A stretch of 64,000 nt of DNA from an uncultured Alphaproteobacteria bacterium (GTDB lineage Bacteria > Pseudomonadota > Alphaproteobacteria > Rhodobacterales > Rhodobacteraceae): contig CACBAO010000007.1 of the NCBI GenBank assembly GCA_902537235.1, positions 18,531 through 82,530 on the forward strand, read 5' to 3'. Under the pieces are notes generated by a model. The model ran no database searches, had not been told where the DNA came from, and saw only the letters and a list, made by a program, of their open reading frames with translations. Below are positions 28,309-37,752 of the stretch, one piece after another. Within the stretch, counting starts at the first letter, position 1; every line of letters begins with the position of its first letter. The position numbers and the translations under genes were made by a program.

Positions 28309-29058
28309 GTGGGTGACAAGATTGGAGTAATGCAACCATACTTATTTCCGTATATTGGATATTTCCAGTTAATGAATACTGTGGACCGATGGATTATTTT
28401 TGATGAAATTCAATTTATTGACAAAGGCTGGATCAATCGGAATAGGATACTTCATCCTGATGAAGGTAAAGAATGGCAATACATTACTGTTCCATTAGCA
28501 AACCGCGGTCAGTTTGATAATATTTGTGATATCTCAATTAAGACTGATATAGATTGGCGTTCACAAATTCTTGGGAAGTTGACCCACTATAAGAAAAAAG
28601 CACCTTTTTATAAAGAAACAGTGACTTTTGTACGAGATTGCTTTGACACGGATGAAACTAATATTTCTCGATTAGTGACAGAAGTTCTAAAGAAAACTGC
28701 TGCGTACATGTGTATTGACACTCAAATTGAAGTACAGTCAGATTTGAAGCTTTCTATTGAAGGTATTGAGCATTCTGGGCAGTGGGCTTTGAAAATTTCT
28801 GAAGCGTTAAGTGCATCTAAATACATTAATCCATTTGGTGGATTTGAAATATTTAGGCCTGATGAGTTTACTGCCGCAGGTATTGAGCTTTCTTTTTTAA
28901 AGACGGATCTTAAACCATACTCGCAGAAAAGAAATGGGTTCGTGCCAGGGCTTTCGATTATAGATGTAATGATGTTTAACGAACCCCTAGAATGTAAAAA
29001 AATGCTCCAAGACTGCTGTCTTCTTAGACATCCTAAGTCTCTGAAAAGTGTGAAATAA
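28309..29058 (+). CDS. WbqC-like family protein
   Basis: The 249-aa protein opens IGVMQPYLFPYIGYFQLMN, the WbqC hallmark, followed by FDEIQFIDKGWINRNRIL and WQYITVPLANRG. WbqC proteins are common in O-antigen and capsule loci next to aminotransferases and sugar-nucleotide enzymes, and an acyltransferase-like role has been suggested. The start is GTG at 28309, with AGAGG 10 nt upstream. It forms a tight run with the following epimerase (3 nt gap) and sulfotransferase. Confidence 0.87.
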   Translation: MGDKIGVMQPYLFPYIGYFQLMNTVDRWIIFDEIQFIDKGWINRNRILHPDEGKEWQYITVPLANRGQFDNICDISIKTDIDWRSQILGKLTHYKKKAPFYKETVTFVRDCFDTDETNISRLVTEVLKKTAAYMCIDTQIEVQSDLKLSIEGIEHSGQWALKISEALSASKYINPFGGFEIFRPDEFTAAGIELSFLKTDLKPYSQKRNGFVPGLSIIDVMMFNEPLECKKMLQDCCLLRHPKSLKSVK

Positions 29059-29061
29059 AAA

Positions 29062-30048
29062 ATGAAAACTTTAATATTTGGTGCAACGGGAAATTGTGGA
29101 AAATACATTGCTAAATATCTCTTAAGGAAAGGACATTACGTTGTTGGAGTAGGCCGTTCACAAATTCCTTTTAAATCCAGTAAATTTGAATATTTTCGAG
29201 GAGATATAATAGATAAAGAGTTCTTTAACAGATTGCCTTCCGATTTTGATCAAGTCATTAATTTAGCTGGTGTTCAACCAAGTATACTGGAATTTTCCGA
29301 AAAAACTGACTTAGAAGCAACATTAGGCGAATACGTGAATGTTAACATGGTAGGTATTTTTAATATTTTAGAGTATGTTCGAAAATCTAAAATACAGACA
29401 TATACATATACTACATCACACCGAGATTATGAATTACACTGGTCAAATAAACTTTTTTTAAAAAATAATTTACCTCCTGCAATTAATTATTCGGGTGATC
29501 ACACTATGTACGCTATTTCAAAAACAACTGGTAAAATGATGGGCGATTACTACTCTGAAGCATTTGGAATTCGTGTGTTTAATCTACGGCTACCTATGAT
29601 ATTTTTAGTTCCAGACAAGCCGTATTACCTCGCAAATGGTCAAAGAACTTTAATGCCTTTTTTGAAAGTGATAAAACAGGCTATGGCTGGTGAAACTCTT
29701 GAAATTTGGGGTGATCCTAAAATGGTCAGAGATTATGTGCATATTGATAATCTAGTATTTTTAATTAATGCATGCTTTTCATCAAAACTTAAAAGAGGTA
29801 CATTCAACGTCGGCACTGGAGAAGCTGTAACGACCGAACATTTTATAAAAACTATAAAAAAAGTTTTTGATATAGCTAACAAATGTGAGTTGAAGTATCG
29901 CCCCGATAAATATACTTATAAGTGCGCGATTTATGATATTACCGAACAAGTTTCTCTATTATCGTATGAACCAATATTATTGGAACAAATGCTAATAAAA
30001 ATTCGAAGTGAACTTAACAAAAAAGATTTGAAAAAGTACTGGATCTGA
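29062..30048 (+). CDS. NAD-dependent epimerase/dehydratase family protein
   Basis: The 328-aa extended SDR has LIFGATGNCGKYIAKYLL at the N-terminus, VINLAG, and a YAISKTTGKMMGDYYSEAFGIRVFNLR segment with YxxxK. The C-terminal KMVRDYVHIDNLVF and NVGTGE complete the fold. It acts on a nucleotide sugar. It is flanked at 3 nt and 1 nt by WbqC and the sulfotransferase, so they form one operon. The exact reaction is unknown. Confidence 0.82.
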   Translation: MKTLIFGATGNCGKYIAKYLLRKGHYVVGVGRSQIPFKSSKFEYFRGDIIDKEFFNRLPSDFDQVINLAGVQPSILEFSEKTDLEATLGEYVNVNMVGIFNILEYVRKSKIQTYTYTTSHRDYELHWSNKLFLKNNLPPAINYSGDHTMYAISKTTGKMMGDYYSEAFGIRVFNLRLPMIFLVPDKPYYLANGQRTLMPFLKVIKQAMAGETLEIWGDPKMVRDYVHIDNLVFLINACFSSKLKRGTFNVGTGEAVTTEHFIKTIKKVFDIANKCELKYRPDKYTYKCAIYDITEQVSLLSYEPILLEQMLIKIRSELNKKDLKKYWI

Positions 30049-30049
30049 T

Positions 30050-30886
30050 ATGGAAATACTAATCCACGTGGGCCTACCTAAAACCAGTTCATCAACTCTA
30101 CAGTTTGCTGTTTGGAAGAGTTTAGAAAGCCAAGGAATATTACATTTAAACACTTGGCGAAAGACTGATCCTATGGAATCATTAGATAAACGTCCCAGTA
30201 GTAGTCTTTTCAACCGTGAGCCAATAAATTCAGAATATCTGCAATTCCATCAGAGTAAATTGAATATTCTATCAGACGAAAGCTTTACAGCACCTTTTCG
30301 ATTACGAAAAAATAATTATGGAAATAATATAGAAAGTGCATTCTCATTTCCACGAACAATCAAAAAGCAGATTGATGATTTGTATCAAGATAAAACAATT
30401 AAGGTGCTGGTAGTTTTAAGAAATCATTGTGATCTTTTATTTTCCCAATATGTCGAAGAATATAATCTTAAGAAATTCAAAAACATAAATTTTATTTTTG
30501 ATGAAGACAATGAAAAAATTAACCTCGATGGTTTTGAGATTTATAATTATAGTCGATACTTAGATGAGGTTTATTCCGTTTTTGGACAGGAGAATGTATC
30601 AGTATTATTCTATGAACAACTCAAATATGATCGGCGCAATTTCTTCGAGGTATTGGCTGATTTATCAAATACTGACATTAATTTTGTTTCAAGTGCATTC
30701 GAATGTAATGACTTAAATTCCAAAACTAAGACTGAAAAGGGATACTATACGAAAGACCGCTCAACATTAATCCCTTATCTAACACAACTCCAAAAAGATC
30801 ATATCAAATCTCATTTTAGGTCAGATACAAGGAAACTCATTGAGAGATTTAGGTACAAATTTGATCTTAAAGCATACGGTTATTGA
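30050..30886 (+). CDS. Sulfotransferase-like protein
   Basis: The 278-aa protein has the PAPS 5'-phosphosulfate loop as ILIHVGLPKTSSSTLQFAVW near the N-terminus and the 3'-phosphate-binding segment VVLRNHCDLLFSQYVEEY around residues 122-140. This is the order seen in bacterial sulfotransferase-family proteins. It probably sulfates a sugar of the surface glycan, common in marine bacteria. It is separated by 1 nt from the upstream epimerase. The acceptor is unknown. Confidence 0.8.
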   Translation: MEILIHVGLPKTSSSTLQFAVWKSLESQGILHLNTWRKTDPMESLDKRPSSSLFNREPINSEYLQFHQSKLNILSDESFTAPFRLRKNNYGNNIESAFSFPRTIKKQIDDLYQDKTIKVLVVLRNHCDLLFSQYVEEYNLKKFKNINFIFDEDNEKINLDGFEIYNYSRYLDEVYSVFGQENVSVLFYEQLKYDRRNFFEVLADLSNTDINFVSSAFECNDLNSKTKTEKGYYTKDRSTLIPYLTQLQKDHIKSHFRSDTRKLIERFRYKFDLKAYGY

Positions 30887-30890
30887 ATAA

Positions 30891-31871
30891 TTGCGCAAAA
30901 ACATCCACACAATTACATTTTCCTTTGATAATAGTTCTTATGCATCTTTAATGTTTAATTCATTAAAATATTCAACGCATAATTTTTATCATTTCATCGG
31001 CTTGAACGCAGAAATTTATAATAAAGACTATAACTATATTTTCTTTGATCCTGTAAAAGATTTCAAAAAAACAAATTGCCATGTTACTAGTAATGGCCAA
31101 ATTTTAAAATATCCAAATACGTCCCATCACTTTGCAAATGATGATATAAAAGATAGTGAAATATCTCCAAAAATTACTCACTACTTTATCAATGGGGCGA
31201 CAAATGGAGTCGATTACCTGTTTTCAGTGAAGAAAAAAGAGGGTATTGTGCTAGAAATTTTTGTTTGCCACAAAACGATTATTCTGCCATCAATGCTAAC
31301 TCGAATTTGTGAAAATTGGTTTATTTTCGCAATGGATGAGTACACTAATAAATCTATGGTTAGACCAACATGCGAGAATGATATTCCCACTTTTGATCAA
31401 GCTAGATTATTTGGAATTAATATACCCTTACTGATAGTTCAGGACTTGATGAATAGAAAGTTCAGAACTGTTAAAATGGTTAATGACCACTATATTGATC
31501 TCACGACAAATACAATAAGGCTGCCACATAAAAAAATATACCTAGACTTAGACGAAACCCTTATTTGGGATGAGTTGGAAATAAGAGTTACGCGAATATT
31601 TTATGACAAAGCGGCTTCATTAGGCATTCCTGTGTATTTAATTACAAGGCATAAAAAAGACGTAGCAAAAACACTTAAAAAAATTGACATGCAGTGCTCT
31701 GACTTTGAACATATTTATGTTGTATCCGACCATGAGTTAAAATCCAAATATATTCCTCATGAATCAATATTTGTTGATAATGAATTTCCACAGAGGCTAG
31801 ATGTGCGGAAGAATACGAATTCAACTGTATTAGATTTAGACATCCTTAATAGGGTCGAGTTTGATGACTGA
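30891..31871 (+). CDS. Two-part protein with C-terminal HAD-like phosphatase domain
   Basis: The 326-aa protein starts at TTG 30891, 4 nt after the sulfotransferase stop. The first 210 residues are unrecognised and contain no membrane helix. The C-terminal 115 residues show HAD motif I IYLDLDETLIWD, motif II VYLITRH and a motif IV-like HESIFVDNEFPQR. HAD domains hydrolyse phosphate esters or phosphoanhydrides. The architecture suggests a glycan-locus phosphatase with its own recognition module. Family of the N-terminal part unknown. Confidence 0.7.
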   Translation: MRKNIHTITFSFDNSSYASLMFNSLKYSTHNFYHFIGLNAEIYNKDYNYIFFDPVKDFKKTNCHVTSNGQILKYPNTSHHFANDDIKDSEISPKITHYFINGATNGVDYLFSVKKKEGIVLEIFVCHKTIILPSMLTRICENWFIFAMDEYTNKSMVRPTCENDIPTFDQARLFGINIPLLIVQDLMNRKFRTVKMVNDHYIDLTTNTIRLPHKKIYLDLDETLIWDELEIRVTRIFYDKAASLGIPVYLITRHKKDVAKTLKKIDMQCSDFEHIYVVSDHELKSKYIPHESIFVDNEFPQRLDVRKNTNSTVLDLDILNRVEFDD

Positions 31872-32048
31872 AGTAGTTAATATTGTTATATTTGTGAGCC
31901 AGCTTCAACAAATCAAAAACCTGAAACTTAAGTGAACTATCAAAAACTGTAAGCGTTAATACGGTGATAATTATAATTTTGATGATGTCGATTTGATTTG
32001 CAGTTTTCTGGAGTATTTGCATCAAAATTCTACTAAAGTAAATAACTT

Positions 32049-32261
32049 ATGACTATTATACATCGGCTGATTGATCGCATTTATAATACCGGATATTTTA
32101 CCAACCATGGTCTGATCGCTGATGAACTTGCAAGAACTTGCCGTAATATTCGTAGTAGTTATGGTGCTTGAAAAACCGTTTCTGTTATGGAAACGGTTAA
32201 TGGTTGCGTTTCTGAATACCGGGCGGGTTTAGCGCTTAAGTTTATCCAGAATTATGTCTAA
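32049..32261 (+). pseudogene. Unrecognised reading frame broken by one stop
   Basis: ATG at 32049 opens a 40-codon frame ending at TGA 32169. The same frame continues protein-like for 29 more codons (KTVSVMETVNGCVSEYRAGL...) to TAA 32259. The pattern suggests a small gene or gene fragment inactivated by one nonsense change. I recognise no family. The rest of the 31872-32978 gap holds short AT-rich frames, and a 9-bp stem (AACCGTTTC/GAAACGGTT, 32174-32198) lies inside this frame. Confidence 0.35.
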
Positions 32262-32274
32262 AAGATCTCACATG

Positions 32275-32296
32275 ATAGCCTAGTTTAGTAGGCTAT
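32275..32296 (+). terminator. Hairpin, possible weak terminator
   Basis: ATAGCCTA (32275-32282) and TAGGCTAT (32289-32296) form an 8-bp perfect stem with a GTTTAG loop. The following TTATAA is only a weak U-tract. It lies 14 nt after the broken frame ending at 32261. Confidence 0.35.
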
Positions 32297-32978
32297 TTAT
32301 AACTAAAATTTAGTTTCCACTTTTTGATTTAAACTGTCTGTTTTCTGGAAGGGTAAAGAAAACCGAAAGTACACTGGAGGCGTGAATTTTCCAACTTGTT
32401 ACACACTTTAAACTATAATATGAATGTCTACGGCGATAGAACCTAAATGGGGAAAAGTTGCATTTTAGTTTTCATAGATAGTCAAGCAAATACACCAGTC
32501 AAAAAATGGTCAGCAGATAACTATGTTAAGGGTGCTGGAAACGTATCTTATAAAAATTTTTAGATGTTAGAACAAATTGTGTGTTTGGTGCAAATGTGAT
32601 TTTGGGTGTGCTGTGCATATAAATAGTGACGTAATTACAAAAGAAAAAGTTATTATTTGTGACCATTCTTTAACCGGTGTTTGCGCTGAATTTCTCAACA
32701 ATGTCAACATTAATTGTGTTGCTATTAACAATCTATTATGTGCTTAAAAAATTAGCAACTGAGATCTTGAAAATTTTTATTTATTGATTTAAAGAGAGTT
32801 ATGGATTGGCTTTGAACGTCCCAAAACATTAAAAAATTTAAAGAAAGTTAGAATAATTTTACATTTTTTTACCTCTTTTAATTTAGATTATATCAACCCA
32901 ACCCCCTCAATATATACTACAATATTTGCAGAAGTTGCTGATTTCACACATTCGATTGATGAAAAGAATAAAACTGAT

Positions 32979-34013
32979 GTGAGTAGCGAAGATATATGTT
33001 TAATTACTCCTTTCGTTTTTATTGGAAGTTCACTTGAAGTGTATGAACAAACAAAAAAACACCTGACGAAACATTACAACCTTTATAAGTTGAAGTTCCC
33101 AACTTTTGAACAATGTGTGGATTTTACTAGTGTGGCAGTTAATTCAATAAAAGTGGCTATGGCAACGGTAATAACATTGCAAGACTATGATGTGCATGCA
33201 CTGGTGCGGCAACCATTTATCCTAAACCTATTACGAGAGAATAATATATATCTTATTCTAAAAGGTGAAGAGCTATACGATTTTGAATTTCATAAGAAGA
33301 CGCTCCAAAAGGATATCGATGAGAGTGTGATAGTTGAAATAAAGAATTTTTTTAATGAATTTAAAACACGCATTATTTCTCTCCCTCACGCGCTTTTTCA
33401 ATCAGAAATAAACCAAAACACTCAATCTTTTGATTTTATTCGTTACTCGATACCTGGTGTAAATTACCTGCCGCGAAAAAATTTCAAATACAAAGTTTGT
33501 AGTGTTAATACTACTTCATTTTGGATCTCTTTATTATATCAACTATCAATAAAGCTTATGAGGCGTCTGCCATTTTCAGAACTTCGCATATTTCTTTTAA
33601 GAAAAATCATGGATTTGTATATTAAGCACTCAAAATTTAGTTTCACCTGCGGTTCAACTGCTGGTTACTTTATTAGAAAGTTTTTAGAAATACCTGCAGC
33701 TGCTAGTGTTATGATTTGCCCAGAGTACAAGTTTTTAAAAAGATTAGGTTTTAACAAGTATTTAAACTATATCCCTTTCGATCCGATTGAAGAAAATTTA
33801 GAAAACCTGAACACTAGACTCCAAAAAAACTCGCAATTGGATTTTATAGAAATAATAAAAAATACACATCGATTACTTCAAAGTGATCATTCTATCAGCG
33901 CCCGCACAAAGCAACTAAAAAAGGCGCTATTTCAAATTGAAAAAAATGACTTTATTGGGTCTTTTTGGGAAGATGGTGAATTTATTATTAGAACCAATAA
34001 TGGTCCAAAGTAA
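32979..34013 (+). CDS. Putative glycosyltransferase-like protein, 5' end uncertain
   Basis: The visible ORF has 344 aa from GTG 32979. The frame is open and protein-like for 62 further codons upstream (from 32793) without any ATG, GTG or TTG. A front part may therefore have been lost or frameshifted. The C-terminal third, with FTCGSTAGYFIRKFLEIPAAASVMIC, resembles the donor-binding end of glycosyltransferase-like proteins (CT..y...K.fEIPA). It sits in the polysaccharide locus after a 1.1-kb decayed stretch. It could be a pseudogene or a gene with a late start; the family call is tentative. Confidence 0.5.
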   Translation: MSSEDICLITPFVFIGSSLEVYEQTKKHLTKHYNLYKLKFPTFEQCVDFTSVAVNSIKVAMATVITLQDYDVHALVRQPFILNLLRENNIYLILKGEELYDFEFHKKTLQKDIDESVIVEIKNFFNEFKTRIISLPHALFQSEINQNTQSFDFIRYSIPGVNYLPRKNFKYKVCSVNTTSFWISLLYQLSIKLMRRLPFSELRIFLLRKIMDLYIKHSKFSFTCGSTAGYFIRKFLEIPAAASVMICPEYKFLKRLGFNKYLNYIPFDPIEENLENLNTRLQKNSQLDFIEIIKNTHRLLQSDHSISARTKQLKKALFQIEKNDFIGSFWEDGEFIIRTNNGPK

Positions 34014-34324
34014 ACAAAATATCTGAGTATTTGTTAAGTGGACTGAAAAATTTTGATGGCAGGTCGAGTTGTTTCCAATCCGAATGAGGGGATACTTTGA
34101 AGGGTTACATACCTTGTGTGAAGACTGATTCAATATGGGAAGCTTTAGAGACCATTGCAATACTAAGCGATTTCACAGTGCTTACAGATGTTGCCGAACA
34201 ACGTCATAGTCCACCAATACTGGTTATGGGTCCAATTTTAGGGTAGTTTAAACATTAATGAGGAAGACATGAACAAACCTTTAATTAAAAAAGTTATAAG
34301 CACTATAATTTTATGTGAAAACTT
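34014..34324 (+). other. 311-bp gap before rmlB
   Basis: No complete gene is visible. A 48-codon frame ending at a TAG near 34246 (including DSIWEALETIAILSDFTVLTDVAE) looks somewhat protein-like but has no matching start or family I know. It may be another fragment. A promoter for rmlB is expected here but no clear hexamers stand out. Confidence 0.3.
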
Positions 34325-35374
34325 ATGAAGATTTTGGTGACAGGCGGTGCGGGGTTTATAGGATCGACTTTAATCCGGTTAGCTATTTCGCGCGGACATT
34401 CGGTGGTGAATGTAGATATGCTTACCTACGCTGCGTGTTTGGAGAATTTGACATCGGTGGCGAATAGCCCAAATTATGCTTTTGAGCAGTTTGATATCCG
34501 GGATCGTATAAGGCTAGAGAACGTCTTTTCTGTGCATGCTCCTGATACTGTAATGCACTTAGCTGCAGAATCTCATGTAGATCGCTCGATTGATGATCCT
34601 AAAAATTTTATTGAGACTAACGTTAATGGTACGTTAAATATGCTCGAGGTAGCACGAGAGTATTGGCAAAAAAAAGGCAAGCCTGCATCATTTCGATTTC
34701 ATCATATCAGCACAGACGAAGTATTTGGTAGTTTGCCTAACGACCCGACAGCACTTTTTACAGAAAATACTTCCTATGACCCACGGAGCCCGTATTCAGC
34801 ATCAAAAGCAAGTTCTGATCATTTGGTTAGGGCTTGGCATGAAACTTATGGCCTGCCCATTGTCCTTACAAACTGCTCTAATAATTATGGACCGTATCAT
34901 TTTCCGGAAAAGTTCATCCCTAAAGTGATCCTAAACGCTCTGGCGGGTAAGCCTTTGCCAATATACGGTGATGGAGGGAATATCCGTGATTGGCTGTATG
35001 TTGAGGACCATGCAGTTGCGCTTCTTCTAGTTCTGGAAAAAGGCACTGTGGGTCGGAGGTATAATATCGGCGGTAACAATGAGATGACTAATTTGAATTT
35101 GGTGCAAAGTCTTTGCACTATTTTGGATCGCTTAAAACCGCGCGCGAGCGGTTGTTTTGCAGATTTGATTACCTTTGTGGCTGACCGCCCTGGCCATGAT
35201 AAACGCTACGCGATTGATACAACCCGTATTCGTAATGAATTAGGCTGGAGGCCAACGGTTACCATTGACGAAGGCTTGGAGCAAACTGTTTGTTGGTACT
35301 TGGATAATGAAGACTGGTGGCGTCCCTTACTGAACCAAGGTGGTGTTGGGCAACGCTTGGGTTTAACTGAATGA
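34325..35374 (+). CDS. rmlB: dTDP-glucose 4,6-dehydratase
   Basis: The 349-aa enzyme has the RmlB blocks: [66 protein letters not shown] (YxxxK), [14 protein letters not shown] and [12 protein letters not shown]. It converts dTDP-glucose to dTDP-4-keto-6-deoxyglucose. Its partner RmlA is at 26004. Codon use looks slightly more GC-rich than its neighbours, so it may be an independently acquired or better-conserved gene. The 35605 aminotransferase could use its product. Confidence 0.95.
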   Translation: MKILVTGGAGFIGSTLIRLAISRGHSVVNVDMLTYAACLENLTSVANSPNYAFEQFDIRDRIRLENVFSVHAPDTVMHLAAESHVDRSIDDPKNFIETNVNGTLNMLEVAREYWQKKGKPASFRFHHISTDEVFGSLPNDPTALFTENTSYDPRSPYSASKASSDHLVRAWHETYGLPIVLTNCSNNYGPYHFPEKFIPKVILNALAGKPLPIYGDGGNIRDWLYVEDHAVALLLVLEKGTVGRRYNIGGNNEMTNLNLVQSLCTILDRLKPRASGCFADLITFVADRPGHDKRYAIDTTRIRNELGWRPTVTIDEGLEQTVCWYLDNEDWWRPLLNQGGVGQRLGLTE

Positions 35375-35604
35375 TTCTAATTTTCGATAAGACAGAGTAT
35401 GTGGCAATGGAGTCTTAATCTTTGCATAAATTTTATTTGGGGTAGAAGTGAGCTAATTTGTCTGGTCTATTAGTATTAACGAAAGTGTATCAAAATTTGA
35501 TGGCCAATGCTTTCACATTATTAAAATGCTAGTTGATAGCATTAGCAAAATCGCTTATCTAAAGTAGGTGTGGTAAGTACTTAATGGAGCTGATTGTTGA
35601 CTAA

Positions 35605-36684
35605 ATGACAATATTACTTAACAAACCTGTGGCTCCTTGCCTTAAAACAATGGCCACTTATTTAGAGCAAGTAAATGCTAGTGATTGGTACACTAAATTT
35701 GGTCCACTTCATCAAAAGTTAACTTATAAATTAGAAGAATACCTTGAAGTCAAAAACTTGTTATTGGTATCAAATGGAACACTGGCCCTCCAAGTTACTT
35801 ATAAAGCACTCGGTGTAAAGAGAGCTATTTGTACTCCATTTAGTTATATTGCGACCGCTAGTTCTTTGGCATGGGATAAAATACCAACTTCTTTTGTTGA
35901 TATTGATTTAAATTCGCTCAATTTATGCCCGTCTTTGGTAGATAAAAAACTGGAAGGTTCATCTGATTTTGATTCTATTATAGCAACACACGTTTATGGC
36001 AATCCTTGTGCTGTTGAATCTTTTGATAGCCTCAGTTCAAAATATAATGTAAAGGTTATCTATGATGCAGCTCATGCTTTTGGAGTACGGTACGGTGAAA
36101 AATCTTTATTAAGGTTTGGAGATGCATCCACTCTTAGCTTCAATGCCACTAAAGTTTTCCATACTATTGAAGGTGGTGCTATTATATTTAAAGAAACTGA
36201 GGTTTATGAGAAAGCTAAACAGCTTATTAATTTTTCCATTGACTCAAATGGTACGCCTACTGGGGCAGGAATTAATGCAGTGTTAAATGAATATCAATGT
36301 GCAGTTGGACTAACCTTATTAGATAACATCGATAACATCCTTGATCATAGACGAATAATATTTAATGAATATACTAAGTTATTAGGATCCTTAGTTGAGT
36401 TACCCATATGGAATGAGAATACTTCTCTTACCAATGGCTCATACTTTCCTGTTATTTTGAAAAATGAGCTTGAAAAAAACCGTATCAAAACTTTGTTAGA
36501 TGGTCATGACATTCCATGTAGGGAATATTTTTCACCATCATTAAATATGGTTTTCAAACCAGAAGATGCTTGCCCAGTATCACAATCAATAGCCTCACGC
36601 ATTCTTTGCCTGCCCTTGCACTTTTATCTGACATTGGATGAGGTTCGGCATATTTCACGTGTTATTAAAGAGAGCAGAAAATGA
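35605..36684 (+). CDS. DegT/DnrJ-family aminotransferase for a dTDP-keto-sugar (VioA/FdtB-like)
   Basis: The 359-aa PLP enzyme has LLVSNGTLALQVTYKALGV, TPFSYIATASSL, YDAAHAFGVRYGEK and SFNATKVFHTIEGGA (Schiff-base Lys). The short form with AHAFGV and NATKVFHTIEGG is typical of aminotransferases acting on dTDP-4-keto- or 3-keto-6-deoxyhexoses. RmlA and RmlB are present without RmlC/RmlD, so a dTDP-amino-dideoxyhexose is the likely product. Position of amination is not resolved. The 230 nt upstream hold no gene. Confidence 0.82.
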   Translation: MTILLNKPVAPCLKTMATYLEQVNASDWYTKFGPLHQKLTYKLEEYLEVKNLLLVSNGTLALQVTYKALGVKRAICTPFSYIATASSLAWDKIPTSFVDIDLNSLNLCPSLVDKKLEGSSDFDSIIATHVYGNPCAVESFDSLSSKYNVKVIYDAAHAFGVRYGEKSLLRFGDASTLSFNATKVFHTIEGGAIIFKETEVYEKAKQLINFSIDSNGTPTGAGINAVLNEYQCAVGLTLLDNIDNILDHRRIIFNEYTKLLGSLVELPIWNENTSLTNGSYFPVILKNELEKNRIKTLLDGHDIPCREYFSPSLNMVFKPEDACPVSQSIASRILCLPLHFYLTLDEVRHISRVIKESRK

Positions 36685-36841
36685 AAGTATAAGTAAAACA
36701 TCCAATAAACTTGTTTCTTAGTTCTTGTTTTGGTGATATCTATGAAAGATAGTTGGTTCATTAAAATTGTTTGCTAATGCGAGATTTTTTGACTCTCCTA
36801 AATTATTTTCAAAACAGTCATCAAAATAGATATGGTATTAA

Positions 36842-37010
36842 ATGAATTATAAATATGACATTTCACTAATAATACCTGCATTTGATTAGGAAGATTTTAT
36901 TGCAGAAACTATAGAAAGTGTTTTATTCCAGAATTTTTCAGGTAGTTATGAAATTTAATATCTGATGATTGCTCCAAAGATAAAACTTGGGAAATAATTA
37001 TAAGATATGA
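36842..37010 (+). pseudogene. Remnant of a family 2 glycosyltransferase
   Basis: ATG at 36842 reads MNYKYDISLIIPAFD, then TAG at 36887, then EDFIAETIESVLFQNFSGSYEI in the same frame. After a +1 shift it reads ISDDCSKDKTWEII. Together these are the first two conserved blocks of a GT2 enzyme (xxxIIPaYN-eefI...S(V)L-Q and sDDcSkDkT). A stop, a frameshift and the missing remainder show it is dead. The rest of the 36685-37180 gap has no recognisable gene. Confidence 0.7.
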
Positions 37011-37180
37011 ACATTTAAGTATTCTAAAAACTAATAGATTTTAAATAAATACAAGTTATGTTGGTACCTATATTTAGTCTTCAAGGTGTAGTTTCTATGA
37101 CATGGGACAGAAAGATGTTAGGTTGCAAGGCGATAAATAAGAAGGGATATCGGGTGTTTTAGCTTGGGGAGGGAAAAAAA

Positions 37181-37579
37181 TTGAGAATCTCACAAATTGA
37201 ACTTCCATCTAATCGAAAGTTTGGATTTTTCTTTACTTTTATATTTGCTGTAGCCGCAGCTTATTTCTATTACTCTGCAAATATAGCTTGGGCATATGTG
37301 CTTGTTGCAGTTGCTTTTGTATTTCTAATTGTAACCATGGTAAAAAGTGATGCGCTTCTGCCACTGAATAAACTATGGATGCGTTTTGGACTCCTCCTTG
37401 GCATGATAGTAAGTCCAATTGTACTTGGCATTATTTTCTTTGGGTTGTTTACACCAATTGCAGTGCTCATGCGTCTGAGTGGGCGGGATGAGATGAAGCT
37501 AAAGTTCTCACGAAAAGCAAGCCATTGGATAGCTCGCAGCGAACCAATCAAATCTGAGTCTTTCAAAAACCAATTTTAA
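37181..37579 (+). CDS. SxtJ family membrane protein
   Basis: The 132-aa protein has a charged start, two hairpin-like membrane segments near residues 15-50 and a longer helix pair at 68-98. It ends in the cytosolic stretch MRLSGRDEMKLKF, which is typical of SxtJ. The start is TTG with GGGAGG 7 nt upstream. It heads the known SxtJ - DUF5989 - carbamoyltransferase - SGNH gene set found in many exopolysaccharide loci. Its molecular role is unknown; it probably anchors or assists the carbamoyltransferase at the membrane. Confidence 0.85.
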   Translation: MRISQIELPSNRKFGFFFTFIFAVAAAYFYYSANIAWAYVLVAVAFVFLIVTMVKSDALLPLNKLWMRFGLLLGMIVSPIVLGIIFFGLFTPIAVLMRLSGRDEMKLKFSRKASHWIARSEPIKSESFKNQF

Positions 37580-37593
37580 TAAAGGCAAATCAA

Positions 37594-37743
37594 ATGGATT
37601 TCTTAATAGAACTTTGGGCTTTCCTTCGCGTACGTAAAAAATTATGGCTTGCTCCTATCATTATCGTCATGGTGATACTTGGTGGCTTATTAATACTTGC
37701 ACAAGGCTCTGTAGTAGCACCTTTCATATACACACTTTTTTAG
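37594..37743 (+). CDS. DUF5989 family small membrane protein
   Basis: This is a 49-aa protein (MDFLIELWAFLRVRKKLWL...) with a cytoplasmic amphipathic start and one membrane helix (PIIIVMVILGGLLILAQGS). DUF5989 proteins of about 50 aa are regularly encoded between SxtJ and a NodU-type carbamoyltransferase, exactly as here. It is 14 nt after SxtJ and 9 nt before the carbamoyltransferase, so it belongs to the same operon. Function unknown. Confidence 0.85.
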   Translation: MDFLIELWAFLRVRKKLWLAPIIIVMVILGGLLILAQGSVVAPFIYTLF

Positions 37744-37752
37744 GAGCAGCTA

